Assembly (NCBI GenBank): GCA_951799405.1
Contig: OX637332.1
Coordinates: 1,307,001 to 1,371,000, forward strand
Source of the DNA: Agapetus fuscipes
Lineage: Eukaryota; Arthropoda; Insecta; Trichoptera; Glossosomatidae
Reading direction: 5' to 3'
Length of the DNA stretch: 64,000 nucleotides
A model generated the notes under the pieces. That model had not been told where the DNA came from and made no database searches. It worked only from the letters and a program-made list of their open reading frames with translations. The position numbers were made by a program, and so were the translations under genes. This document shows positions 1 to 8,527 of the stretch, in pieces. Within the stretch, counting starts at the first letter, position 1. Each line of letters begins with the position of its first letter.

Positions 1-139
1 AAGTCAGTGCAGTGTGCTGATATATGGGATACGATTTGGCGCATTCCCAAGCGTTGCGCCAGATGTGAAATTTTGCATTAAACGTTCAACTTATATTCAC
101 TTTGAAAAGCGATTTAAAATTTGCAAAACAATTCAATGC

Positions 140-516
140 TGTTGCGAACTTGAAATACGTGCACTTATACACACATACATCAAAATGATAACGCACACTC
201 ATGCACGTAATACAGAACCATCCAGGAGTATTAGTGACTTGGAATGACATTCTAGTGATTGTGTGTGCGTAAATGTTCTGGTGGTGGAATAATTCAGAAA
301 TTGCGAGAAAGACCTCTCCGGTTTATTATAAAAGAGATCAAAATGGCAAGAACAAAGAGTCGCAAGAAAGCACTTCGCTGAGTAACACATGTAAACAGTG
401 ACTGTTAACCGATGAAATAAATTGTAAATTTCGAAAAATAAATTGTGAACAATAAATTCTTTAAAACTAAATTCTGGCATTTTAATAAAAAATAGAATCC
501 AGCGGAAAACGTAACA
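140..516 (+). mobile_element. Solo LTR-like element, LTR family A
   Basis: The segment begins TGTTGCG and ends CGTAACA, the TG...CA pattern of an LTR with short inverted ends. A TATAAAAG box lies at 327-334 and an AATAAA signal at 416-421, in the order expected for a promoter and polyadenylation site. Two related copies on the opposite strand (778-1062 and 14933-15254) confirm a dispersed family. No internal retrotransposon region flanks it, so it looks like a solo LTR. The flanking tetranucleotides are ATGC and ATAC, one base apart, so the target duplication is weak. No coding frame belongs to it. Confidence 0.6.
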
Positions 517-777
517 ATACCTGCTATATCAAACCTAAAACAAAATACCGTCCTTTGGTTGAGGCTTGAAACCTAGCCCTTTGATTTTTAACGCAAGAGC
601 TCTGCCAATGCATCTATCTATTGGATTTTTTATTTATTAATGTACGAAAAACAACAGCACTCATATATACATAGAAAGGCTGTCAGTTTCCAAATTTTAA
701 GGCCAATAACAGTTTTTCAATTTTGAAAATTAGTAACTGGATTATCTTTTTAATTAAAATACCAGAATTCATTTTTA
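517..777. other. Unassigned AT-rich spacer between two inverted LTR-A copies
   Basis: I see no gene, tRNA-like box or known repeat here. It separates the plus-strand LTR at 140-516 from the inverted copy at 778-1062. Confidence 0.4.
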
Positions 778-1062
778 AAGAATTTATTTTTCACAATATA
801 CAATTTATTTCACAACTTGGCAGTCACTGTTTATAAGTGTTATTTAGCAACATGCTTTCTTGCGACTCCCTGTGCGTACCATTTTGATCTCTTTTATAAT
901 GAACCAGAGAGGTATTTCTCGCACTTACCAGATCAATCCAACACCAGAACAGTATGTACACACACAATCACTAGAACGTCATTCCAATGCACGACTTCTC
1001 CTAGATGGTTCTATAGTACGTGCATAGGTGTATGCGTGTATAAGCGCACGTATTTCAAGTTC
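778..1062 (-). mobile_element. LTR family A, truncated inverted copy
   Basis: On the minus strand this matches 140-500, including the TATAAAAG region and the segment with repeated ACAC. It is more degraded and lacks clear terminal bases. Frames crossing it are not genes. Confidence 0.55.
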
Positions 1063-1169
1063 ATGACAATTTAAAAGTATGCCAGAATAGCAACAAGAGT
1101 AACAAGATAGTAAACAAAAATAATAAGTGAATATTAACAAAAACAATTTAACAAAATCAAAACCAAAAG

Positions 1170-1842
1170 AGTGTAAGAGAAAGTGTGAAAGTAAAGATTA
1201 AAAGAAGTATACTTAGATGGTTTGGACATTTAGATAGAATGAATGAGGAAAGACTGACGAAGAAAGTGTATGCTGCAAGAATTGATGGATGTTGTGGAAA
1301 AGGAAGACCGAGAAAGGTATGGATGGACCAAATTTTCGAAATAGCGAGTGAATGGGATATCCAGAGTCATAATAAAAGGAGAGCTTGTATGAAAAAAGTT
1401 ATGACTCTGGATGAAATGAAAGAAGTATGCAAGGACAGGAAGAAGTGGCGGCTAATCTGCAATGCTGATTTTTAATGTTGGTTTATTGGCTTGCTACATT
1501 TTTTGCATAAGACATTTTTTACTTTTTTTGTATAGATTTATTTTTAAGGTTTTGTTGTTTTCTTATACTTAAATGTTATTTATTACTCGTATTCCTTGAC
1601 TTATAGGTTGGTATGAGGCTGACCACCCATAATGTAAAAAATGGTTCACTTTGCCAATGTCACCCCTGTTTCAGGGAATGTCGGCAAGAGTTGCAGGGCT
1701 TATGTTCATTTGAGGTTTGGATTTTATTTGTAAGTACACAATCAGCATTTGTAAGCGCGAACTACACGTGTTTGTTTGTGGGCATACATCTGAGAGCTTT
1801 GAATGAATATATCCTTGCAACTTAGATTATAGATTATAGATA
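1170..1842 (+). mobile_element. RTE-1 LINE, 5'-truncated copy with coding end and full 3' region
   Basis: This copy defines the RTE-1 family. It has the end of the reverse-transcriptase polyprotein (1185-1475), about 120 bases of AT-rich 3' UTR, then a conserved 3' module from about 1592. That module contains TTCCTTGACTTATAGG, GGTTCACTTTGCCAATG, the potential stem-loop CCCTG-TTT-CAGGG, a TTGTAAGCGCGAACTACACG segment, and a terminal GCAACTTAGATTATAGATTA. Copies end in runs of TAGATTA or TAGATTAGATT, like the simple-repeat tails of RTE-type LINEs. About 40 pieces lie in this window. The assignment to the RTE group rests on the C-terminal protein pattern and the short microsatellite tail. Confidence 0.8.
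1185..1475 (+). pseudogene. C-terminal end of RTE-1 reverse transcriptase protein
   Basis: The 96-codon frame carries WFGHLDRMNEERLTKKVY, KGRPRKVWMDQI, EWDIQSHNKRR and KDRKKWRLIC. This order recurs in the related RTE-2 protein at 47748-48754 (WFGHVERMKDDRLTK, KGRPRKVWSDQI, EWDIQSERKRR, QDRKKWRQLC). It is the region downstream of the catalytic palm in RTE-like LINE proteins. The endonuclease and catalytic motifs are absent because the element is 5'-truncated, so it cannot be functional. The apparent ATG is an internal methionine. Confidence 0.75.
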
Positions 1843-1979
1843 AAACCAAGTAAAAGCTACAATCTATGTAAGTAAAAACAAATTATAAATATTGCAAATC
1901 ACTTTCTGTTCCTCCTACCATTAGAAAACAAACATTTTATACAGAAAATATAAACATTATTTTACTTGAGTTACTTTAT

Positions 1980-2135
1980 TTAGAGCTGTAGGGCTTATTT
2001 TCTTTCGAGATTCAGTTTTTATTGTTGATTCAATTTTAGTTGTTCACATGCAGCATGTGTAACCGCGAACTTACACGTGTGTGTTTGTGAGCATGCATTT
2101 AATATATATTTGCAACATATATTATGGAATCGATC
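1980..2135 (+). mobile_element. RTE-1 3' region fragment, diverged
   Basis: It retains the sequence from the CAGGGCTTATGTTCATTTG equivalent to GCAACATATATTATGG. The usual TAGATTA tail has decayed. Confidence 0.6.
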
Positions 2136-2486
2136 GAATATTCCATGACTAGAAAGCGTTTGTGTGTATTATGAAAATGCAATTTCAGCAAAGGCCGCAC
2201 AAATAGTCGTTAGCTTAGAGCACAATAGAATATTACTAAGGCCCGGTATTTTCAACTTAAGCTTATGTGACTTTAAACTGATTAAAAACGCTACCCACAC
2301 GATTATTAAGTGTCCTTTTCACTCAATATAAGATCTCTATATGATCTCCGTAGTCTAGTGGTAGCGCTTCAGACTCGTAAATGGATGGTTGTGGGTTCAA
2401 ATCCCAGTGGAGTACTAAACATATATCATTTATATTTTCAAATATTCTCTTCGCTCGGTTGAAAAATTAATATGCCTTTACGAAAG

Positions 2487-2557
2487 ACATGCTTGTAGGA
2501 ATACGTTTGATATAAATCTGAAATGTAATAAATATTTGCAACTTAGATTATAGATAG
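2487..2557 (+). mobile_element. RTE-1 3' tip nested in SINE-A
   Basis: Only the final 70 bases of RTE-1, ending GCAACTTAGATTATAGAT, are present. The SINE body stops before it and resumes after it. AGAC occurs at both junctions. Confidence 0.65.
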
Positions 2558-2663
2558 ACCGGTTACCAAACGCCCATCCAGCCTTACAGCACCTGGGTTT
2601 TGCTTGAGAATTGGCGCTTTCTATAGCGACGACCAAGCTCGCAGGAGAGGGCTCTTGAGGTGT

Positions 2664-2842
2664 ATTGTCTTTTATCCTGCCGCCATTACTCTAGGGGTGG
2701 CCGGTACCTCCACACAAGTGCCTCCACTTGACTCTCTCCTTGCATACTTCTTTCATCTGATCTAATTTCATCACTCTTTTCATGCACGCTCTTGTCTAGT
2801 TTCCACTCTGTAAATTACATTCATTCGCAATCTCACTTAATT
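2664..2842 (-). mobile_element. RTE-2 3' fragment nested in SINE-A
   Basis: On the minus strand this is the end of the RTE-2 coding region and its GGCCACCCCTAG-like 3' UTR. GTGT flanks it at 2660-2663 and 2843-2846, and the SINE reads continuously once it is removed. Confidence 0.7.
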
Positions 2843-3139
2843 GTGTGATGGTCACAAAAACGGTGCTCACCAAATAAATTATTATACTGAATTATAAGGA
2901 TGCACTTAAGTCAAAAGTGAGAGTAGTTTTCATAAGTTAAAAGCCACATAAACTATAGTAAAGTACCAAGCCTAAGTCCTAATGTGAAAGCTTTGCTCGA
3001 AGAATATTTCAGTTAAGCATTGATGAAATATGCTCGTGAGCTCTGTAATAATAGAAAAGGTTCCTGTAAGTTGACACGTCCGACCTTAATCTGAGTCTTT
3101 ATTGAAAAGTAAGTACCCTGAGTCATAATGACCGGAGAG

Positions 3140-3295
3140 ATTGTGTGAAAGAGTTATGACTCTGTATGAAATAAAATAAGTATGTGTGGACCGAAAAAAA
3201 TGGCTTTTGATCTGTTATGCTGGCGGCTAAATTTAAGGCTTTTCCATTATCATTTTGTATAGGCATTTTGTACATTTTCATTAAATTTTTTTTTT
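3140..3295 (+). pseudogene. Decayed RTE-1 coding-end fragment
   Basis: AGTTATGACTCTGTATGAAA and the following GGACCGAAAAAAATGGC correspond to the KKVMTLDEMKEVCKDRKKW region of RTE-1, with substitutions and a lost frame. Confidence 0.55.
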
Positions 3296-3536
3296 TTTTT
3301 TTTAAGAAATATTGTGCGGGAGACTCGCTATATTCTAGAGACTCTAGGGGTCTATGACACTTGTTGTAGTGCCGCTGAGGTGTACGAGCTTGGTCGTCAC
3401 TACAAAGCGCCAATACTCAAGCAAGACCCAGTTGCTGTTAGGCTGGATGGACCTTTGGTGACCGGCCATTGGTAAAGGTTTATGAATTTTTCAACCCAGC
3501 GAAGAGCACATTTGGAAATATAAATGGTATATTTTT
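3296..3536 (-). mobile_element. SINE-A subfamily 2, Jockey-type tail
   Basis: On the minus strand the SINE-A body (CTTCGCTGGGTTGAAAAATT to GCGCTTTGTAGTGACGACC) is followed by a different 3' end. That end contains GGCACTACAACAAGTGTCAT, AGACCCCTAGAG and CTCCCGCAC, and a poly-A run at 3288-3304. It matches the 3' end of the Jockey-like LINE at 52720-52804. Confidence 0.75.
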
Positions 3537-3591
3537 AGCTTGTTTTATATAGTAACATGAAATTAATTATCAATTGTGTTCCTTCTTGAAT

Positions 3592-3735
3592 AGGTTGTGA
3601 TGAGGCTGCCCACCCAAAAAACCCAAGCAAGCAGGCAAGAGATGTAGAGCTTATGTTAATTTGAGATTGGGTTGGTATGCTGCAGGTTCACATGCGGCAT
3701 GTTTATTAAGCGCGAACTAATACGTGTACTAGTTA
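3592..3735 (+). mobile_element. RTE-1 3' region fragment
   Basis: It starts at the GGTTGTGATGAGGCTG segment. The stem-loop part is partly deleted, and it lacks a tail because the next RTE-1 copy begins at once. Confidence 0.6.
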
Positions 3736-3951
3736 AGTTCCTTGACTTAAAAGTGGATACGAGGCTGACCTCAATTCTGTAAAAAAATGTTCACTTTTGC
3801 CAATGTCATCTCAGGCTTAGGGAAAGGCGGTAGGAGTTGCAAACTTTATTTTCGTGAGTGTTTTCATTTACTTTGTATAAGTAAATGCACAGGCAGCATG
3901 TGTAAGCGAGAATCTCCACGTGTCTGCCTGGTGGCATGCATTTGCAACTTA

Positions 3952-4397
3952 GGCCGGGTATTTACAACGTTACCATACGTTTACTTAATAATAATAATAA
4001 TAATATTACGATGATTTATTTGGTGAGCGCTGCTTTTGTGTGTATCACACCTCAAGAGCCCTCTGCGAGCTTAGTCGTCGCTGTAAAAAGCGCAGATTCT
4101 CAAGCAAGACCCAGTTGTTGTAAGGTTGGATGGACCTTTCAGTGACCGGTCTTTGGCAAAGCTTTGGTAAATCCACAACCTTCTATTTACGAGTCCGAAG
4201 TGTTCCCACTGGACTACCGACCGGTGCAAGAAATCCCAACAACACGCGGTGTACCTAGCGGTCACCCATCCAAGTAGCATCCGCGCCCAATGTCAGCATC
4301 ACTATAAACTGATAAAAAAACTACCTTCTTCCCACATGATTGTTTGAATTGAGAGCGTCCTTTTCAGTTGATATGCTAACGTTGAAAACACCGGGCT
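3952..4397. mobile_element. PIF/Harbinger-like MITE carrying a SINE-A
   Basis: The ends GGCCGGGTATTTACAACG and, inverted, AGCCCGGTGTTTTCAACG match over about 25 bases. TTA is duplicated at 3949-3951 and 4398-4400. The surrounding RTE-1 tail reads GCAAC-TTA-GATTATAG once the insert is removed, which fixes both ends. It contains SINE-A at 3985-4297 and no transposase. Confidence 0.8.
3985..4297 (-). mobile_element. SINE-A with partial 5S-like head
   Basis: In minus-strand order there is a truncated 5S-like piece (4230-4297, including GGATGGGTGACCGC and ACACCGCGTG), then the tRNA-like unit, then the body. A deletion joins the tRNA-like region directly to the middle of the body near 4165. The tail is (ATT)n-like. 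Confidence 0.75.
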
Positions 4398-4412
4398 TTA
4401 GATTATAGATAG

Positions 4413-4726
4413 ACGTATAATTCTTATGTGACGAATATTGAGCGTTATTTTTTATTATATCATGAAACAAGTTTAAAATTGCGCAACGCTGAAAGCACCT
4501 TGGTTTGAATATTTGATGGATGGTAATTATAGGGGGTGCGCTGGCTTTTTTCAATACTTAATGTGGGCTTCGCAGTCAAAGAGCAGCTAGCTAACAACTT
4601 TATAATGAACAGTTGTAGGAAAAACTTGTAGAAACCAGTGACTGAAACTATGCAACTTTCTAAAGCAAATACTAAAGAAAAATAAGCAATAAAAAGTTAT
4701 TTTACTTTATTTTAAGTAACAATTAT
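4413..4726. other. Unassigned stretch
   Basis: No gene, SINE box or terminal inverted repeat was recognised here. The 77-codon minus-strand frame at 4321-4554 overlaps transposon ends and has no recognisable motif. Confidence 0.35.
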
Positions 4727-4815
4727 GCTCCTGAAGATGCCTTATTAGGCGAAACGTTTGAGCAAAAAAATAAATAAAAAGTGAATTAAAACTTTGTTGA
4801 ATTTATAAAAATAAT
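4727..4815 (+). ncRNA. Hammerhead-like motif in a Penelope-like/foldback remnant
   Basis: CTGAAGA (4731-4737), a short helix GCC/GGC around loop TTATTA, and GAAACGTT (4751-4758) are flanked by GCTC (4727-4730) and GAGC (4760-4763), which can pair as stem I. The order stem I, CUGANGA, stem II, GAAA, tiny stem III, GUH fits the hammerhead consensus. There is one extra base after CTGAAGA. Downstream AAAAGTGAATTAAAAC resembles the arms of the hairpin at 57605-57824. Self-cleavage is not shown. Confidence 0.5.
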
Positions 4816-4819
4816 ACAA

Positions 4820-5055
4820 TCGGGGCTATTCTTAGACATTTTAGTCGTCGGTTGAGCCCACGCTTTGACAAACTAATGATGCATTTGTATGAAGACCTGA
4901 CAATCCAAGATGCCACAGCTGATTTGTCTTCATCCAAATATTACAAAATTCGGTTGGTAAGAATGACCGTGCTAATGAAACTTTCAGCTCGGGCACCATT
5001 AGTTTGTCAAAGCGTGGGCTCAACCGACGACTAAAATGTCTAAGAATAGCCCCGT
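4820..5055. mobile_element. TA-flanked MITE-1 with 60-base inverted ends
   Basis: CGGGGCTATTCTTAGACATT, TTAGTCGTCGGTTGAGCC and CACGCTTTGACAAACTAATG at the left recur inverted at the right. The centre contains GAAGACCTGACAATCCAAGA. Copies are at 32821-33048, 40868-40988 (partial) and 53118-53806 (with a SINE inside). Other copies show TA at the edges, suggesting a Tc1/mariner-type duplication. Frames running across it in both directions are by-products of the palindrome. Confidence 0.75.
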
Positions 5056-5405
5056 TAGTGTCACAGCTCATACATCTTCATTTACTCAAAAACTATTTAC
5101 ATTATAAAAAAAAGTTATATTATATTATAAAAAAAAGTACGGAAGCTAAACAATGTATAGTTCTGTAATTAAAAAGCAAAAAAAAAAATCCGAAATACAG
5201 CACACAAGAAAAAAAAGCTAAAAATGTACAAAAAACGCGTTTTTTAAAATATTTTTTTGTGGTGGCGATTTTAATAAGGCGAAGTTATACTCGTATATTT
5301 TGTTTAAGCTTTATAATTAAGATAAAAAATTAATAAACGTGCTTGATTTTTTTCATAACTGTAACTAATTGTCTAAGACCATAAAGTGTAAGAAACAAAA
5401 ACGGC
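5056..5405. other. Unassigned AT-rich stretch
   Basis: Mostly A/T runs. I see no gene or repeat boundary. The first 30 bases, TTAGTGTCACAGCTCATACA onward, also follow the MITE-1 copy at 53806. Confidence 0.4.
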
Positions 5406-5409
5406 AGAT

Positions 5410-5645
5410 TTAGCTTTATAACGCGCCTTAAGTTGCAAAGATATTTTAACATTTGCATGCCCATAAAGAGACACGTGTAAGTTCGCGCTTAAAAATGCTG
5501 AATGTGTACTTACAAATAAAATCCAAACCTTAAACAAACATACACCGTGCAACTTTTGCCGTCCTTCCCTGAAACAGGGGTGAAATTGGCAAAGTGAACC
5601 ATTTTTTACAGTATGCGTGGTCGGCCTCATACCAACCTATAAGTC
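5410..5645 (-). mobile_element. RTE-1 3' region
   Basis: Minus-strand copy starting at the CTTATAGGTTGGTATGAGG segment. The tail is altered to AAGTTGCAAAG... without the TAGATTA repeat. Confidence 0.7.
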
Positions 5646-5984
5646 TAGGAATAGTAAAATGAAAAAATAAAAATTTATACTTTTAATGGCAGATATATTT
5701 TTAGTTTTTCCAATGTATTTATTTTCCTTTTGTTCAGTCGGGAATATAATGGGTGTTTACGCCTGTGAAGAGTCCCATAATTGAGCGCCGCCGACTGTCA
5801 CCTGTCTCGCGGTTATTGCCACTCTGAAACGGAGCCGTCACTTTGGCTGGAGGAAATTAATCCACGCCACAATGGGAGAGCGCAACCCCGTAATTAAAAT
5901 ACAAAGCCTCTCATTATGTTATCAAAACAATGTCAAAAATATTTCGAAAAAATCCCTTCCATAAAACGTTGTTTGTACGTTCCA
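5646..5984. other. Unassigned, with a GC-richer patch
   Basis: The 5770-5895 patch is less AT-rich than its surroundings and is not a repeat seen elsewhere in the window. No open frame or splice-bounded exon could be supported. Confidence 0.35.
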
Positions 5985-6211
5985 CTTGTAGGTACTTCCA
6001 TTGTTGGTGTTATAGCCGCGGGGATCAAGACAGGTTATTTGGAACCGGATAACGCTGGTTCGAATCCCGCGACGATAACTTCGACCCTGGTTCAACAGAT
6101 GCCGTTGCATGCACACAAGGTTCTGATTTCGCATGAAGACAACTGGACAGGTAAAATAGGTTGGTGGATTGCATTCCTTTCCACAAATCTATTTAAAAAA
6201 AAAAAAAAAAT
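5985..6211 (+). mobile_element. SINE-C copy with A-rich tail
   Basis: The tRNA-like head has GTTATAGCCGCGGGGATCAA (A-box region) and GGTTCGAATCCCG (B box). The body follows with CGACCCTGGTTCAACAGATG and AGGTTGGTGGATTGCATTCC. It ends ATCTATTTAAAAAAAA. Copies are at 11294-11480, 15593-15885 and 21765-21995. It is not a free tRNA gene, because the same body follows each head. Confidence 0.75.
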
Positions 6212-6294
6212 GTACACAGATACCGGTAACTCATTCCATAAACGGGCAGTTTCATGCCGCAGTATCAAATGTGCGCATCGACATGATGATAGCC

Positions 6295-6690
6295 ACAGAG
6301 GACAGTAAGGACAGAAAGAAGTGGCGGTTGATCTGTGATGTTGGGGGCTAGGGTTTTTAAATTAGAATTTGTTTTCTGTTAGTTTTTGATGTCCATACAT
6401 CTTATAAATTGTTGATATTAAAAATATATTTTTTTGTGTATGTTCCTTGACTTATAAGTTAGTATGCGGCTGACCACCCATGCCGTAGACAATGGTTCAC
6501 TTTGACAATGTCACCCCGGTTTCAGGAAAGGTCGGCAGGAGTTGCAGGGTGTATGTTCATTTGAGATTCGGGTTTTTATATTGTAGGTCCACATGTGGCA
6601 TGCTTAAGCGCGATCTTACACGTGTCTGTCTGTGAAAATGCATATAATGTGAATCTTTAATGTTACATATATTTGCAACTTAGATTAGAT
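6295..6690 (+). mobile_element. RTE-1 with coding tail and 3' region
   Basis: GACAGAAAGAAGTGGCGG encodes the DRKKWR motif. The stop follows GGGGGC, then a UTR, and the conserved module begins at 6443 with TTCCTTGACTTATAAG. It ends in TTAGATTAGATTAG, the second tail type. Confidence 0.75.
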
Positions 6691-6811
6691 TAGTACTGTT
6701 AGGTTATTGTTTTTTTAATGAATTCCTTATACATTTATTTTCTTAAATCTATTACATTGTTCATTATTGTTGCTACGCTATACCTCACCAAAAAGGAGTA
6801 AGCTCTTTTGT

Positions 6812-6842
6812 GGGGGGGGGGGGGGGGTTAGGTTAGGTTAGG
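6812..6842 (+). repeat. G16 run followed by (TTAGG)3
   Basis: Sixteen G (6812-6827) are followed directly by three TTAGG units (6828-6842). TTAGG is the telomere repeat of most insects. This short interstitial tract is consistent with that but is not a telomere. Confidence 0.7.
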
Positions 6843-6849
6843 TTTGAAA

Positions 6850-7516
6850 AAAATAAATATCAAACATAGAAAACTAAGGACGCCAAGCTTTTTTTTTTAA
6901 TTAGTTTCTACCCACACCTTTGACTATAGCACCCTAAGCAAAAGCGCTAATCAACGGGTTAATATTTTTTATTTTGGTTTCTAGAACAAAAAATCCATTT
7001 CTCCTTTCAGTTTCTCAAAAATTTTACACAAAATCTGAATTAATTGAATTCCAATTACAGAAAGAATAATTTAAAAAAAGCAAAAGAAAAATACAACTCA
7101 TTTTTCTTGGGGTTCGTTTCAAAAGGAATTATCTTACAGAGAATCTTACCTGAATGTAGTAAAGAGAATACTTTATATATTCCATCCTATACTCCTCCTG
7201 TTTTTGTTTTTTTTTTTAACTTTTTTCGCGAAACTCATCTCAGTGTTGTTTTTTTTTTTTTTAATTTTGCAAGCCTTTAAAAAACACAATCTGCCCGTGC
7301 CAGCGACAAGGGAAATAATTATAGCGGTTTTAGAGCGTTGCTTAGCAACCGTCTATGTTTTAAATAATTAATAAGTCGCTACCAGAATCTTTAATTAATG
7401 AGAATAGCTTTCATCGCTTCTCCAGCTTTCTACACAGAGCTACAAGAAACCATGAATTATCATAAAAATACAAGATACAGAGCATCAAAGTAATATATTT
7501 CATTTTAAAGCTATTA
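6850..7516. other. Unassigned AT-rich stretch
   Basis: Many T and A runs. The 78-codon plus frame at 7044-7280 is mostly phenylalanine and lysine from these runs, and I reject it as a gene. Confidence 0.4.
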
Positions 7517-7702
7517 GTATTCTCCGACTTATAGGTTGGTATGAAGCTGACAACCCATACTATAAAAAAGTGATTACTTTGCCAATGTCACCCCTGTGGA
7601 ACGTCAGAAAAAGTTGCAGTATTTTTGTTCATTTGAGGTTTGGATTTTGATTAGTAAGAACCTACACATGCAGCACTTGTAAACGTGGAATTACGCGTGT
7701 CA
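7517..7702 (+). mobile_element. RTE-1 3' region, 3' end lost
   Basis: Starts TTCTCCGACTTATAGG. The stem-loop is damaged. It stops at ACGCGTGTC and is followed by AACAGGATTTCTTAAAAA, which resembles the last bases of the Jockey-like LINE. Confidence 0.65.
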
Positions 7703-7740
7703 ACAGGATTTCTTAAAAAAAAAAATACTTTGGAAAACAT

Positions 7741-8527
7741 GTCTATAATCTATTATCTAAGTTGCAAGGATATATTCATTTAAAGCTCTCAAATGAATGC
7801 CCACAAACAAACACGTGTAGTTCGCGCTAACAAATGCTGAATGTGTACTTACAAATAAAACCCAATCTCAAATGAACATAAGCCCTGCAACTCTTGCCGA
7901 CCTTCCCTTAAACCAGGCCTGGCCAACCCGCGGCCCGCGGGCCGCATGCGGCCCGCGGCGCCTTTACGTGCGGCCCGCGGTCATGTGTGATGAAAAATAA
8001 AAATGAAATATAATAAAAATAAAAATAGGGCGTCTAGAACAGACGTAAATCTGGAAAACCAGTTAAGGTGTGTAACTTCAAATATTGAAATACCTAGATT
8101 TAGAAAAATTAAGTAAGCGAAAAGAATCTCAAATCTTGCACTGAAAGGAGAAGTCCCTGATAATTGGTTTTATTTGTAATATTGTTTTGAAATGAAAAAT
8201 TAAGAATTTTTTCCTCTATGAAGTTAAGGGTTAATTAATAATTTTCATTGTTAAAATATTTTTCTATTGTTGAATTTTTTTTATGTTGTTTACTACATAA
8301 ATACATTTTTTGTTGTTGGTTCAATGCGTGTTTTCTTTTCACATCTGGTTGTGGTTTCGTTTTTTTTTATATTTTTTTTTTGTAAAATGTTTGTATGTGT
8401 GGCCCTTGGGGAAATTTTAGGCGCCAATAGGCATCAATGCGGCCCGGGGTGCAATTTGGGTTGGCCAGGCCTGCCTTAAACAGAGGTGACATTTGCAAAT
8501 TTAACCATTTTTTACAGTATGGGTGGA
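7741..8527 (-). mobile_element. RTE-1 3' region split by a hAT element
   Basis: The two parts are 7741-7913 and 8482-8527 (tail side first). Joining them across the insert restores the usual TTTCAGGGAAGGTCGGC order. Confidence 0.8.
7914..8473. mobile_element. Non-autonomous hAT element, 560 bp
   Basis: Perfect 16-base terminal inverted repeats CAGGCCTGGCCAACCC lie at both ends. The subterminal sequence is rich in CGGCCCGCGG. The target CCTTAAAC is duplicated exactly at 7906-7913 and 8474-8481. An eight-base duplication with CAG-starting ends is diagnostic of hAT. There is no transposase; the 70-codon frame at 8267-8479 is low complexity. It sits inside an RTE-1 copy, so it is younger than that copy. 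Confidence 0.93.

Larger units (their letters stand above)
2348..2895 (+). mobile_element. SINE-A copy, tRNA-like head, interrupted by RTE-1 and RTE-2
   Basis: A tRNA-like unit at 2348-2415 has an A-box-like segment (CGTAGTCTAGTGG) and a B box (GGTTCAAATCCCAG). The SINE-A body follows, with CTCTTCGCTCGGTTGAAAAA and TTGGCGCTTTCTATAGCGAC. It ends in GCTCACCAAATAAATTATTA. No 5S-like head is present. The body is split at 2487-2557 and again at 2664-2842 by retrotransposon fragments. It could be mistaken for a tRNA gene, but the body identifies it as a SINE. Confidence 0.75.
2240..2972. mobile_element. PIF/Harbinger-like DNA element containing nested SINE-A, RTE-1 and RTE-2
   Basis: The left end GGCCCGGTATTTTCAAC and the inverted right end (GGCTTGGTACTTTAC when read on the minus strand) are imperfect terminal inverted repeats. 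They extend some 40 bases through a shared TTATGTG-CTTT segment. Both ends are flanked by TAA (2237-2239 and 2973-2975). A three-base TWA duplication with GGC-starting ends is the pattern of PIF/Harbinger elements. No transposase frame is present. A related smaller copy is 3952-4397. Its interior is occupied by SINE-A, which is itself interrupted twice. Confidence 0.65.
3740..4410 (+). mobile_element. RTE-1 3' region split by a Harbinger-like element
   Basis: The copy begins TTCCTTGACTTAAAAG and reads to GCAACTTA at 3951. The remaining GATTATAGATAG resumes at 4401. The interruption is 3952-4397, flanked by TTA on both sides. Confidence 0.8.

Noticed and set aside
2348..2415. tRNA gene candidate
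   Set aside because: A and B boxes are present, but the sequence continues into the SINE-A body shared with more than eight other loci and lacks a normal acceptor stem.
4841..5071. Two overlapping small proteins on opposite strands
   Set aside because: Created by the inverted ends of MITE-1, which give similar peptides on both strands.
7321..7350. Guide-RNA-like GTTTTAGAGC sequence
   Set aside because: A ten-base coincidence followed by a short GTTGCTTAGCAAC palindrome, with no other guide-RNA structure.
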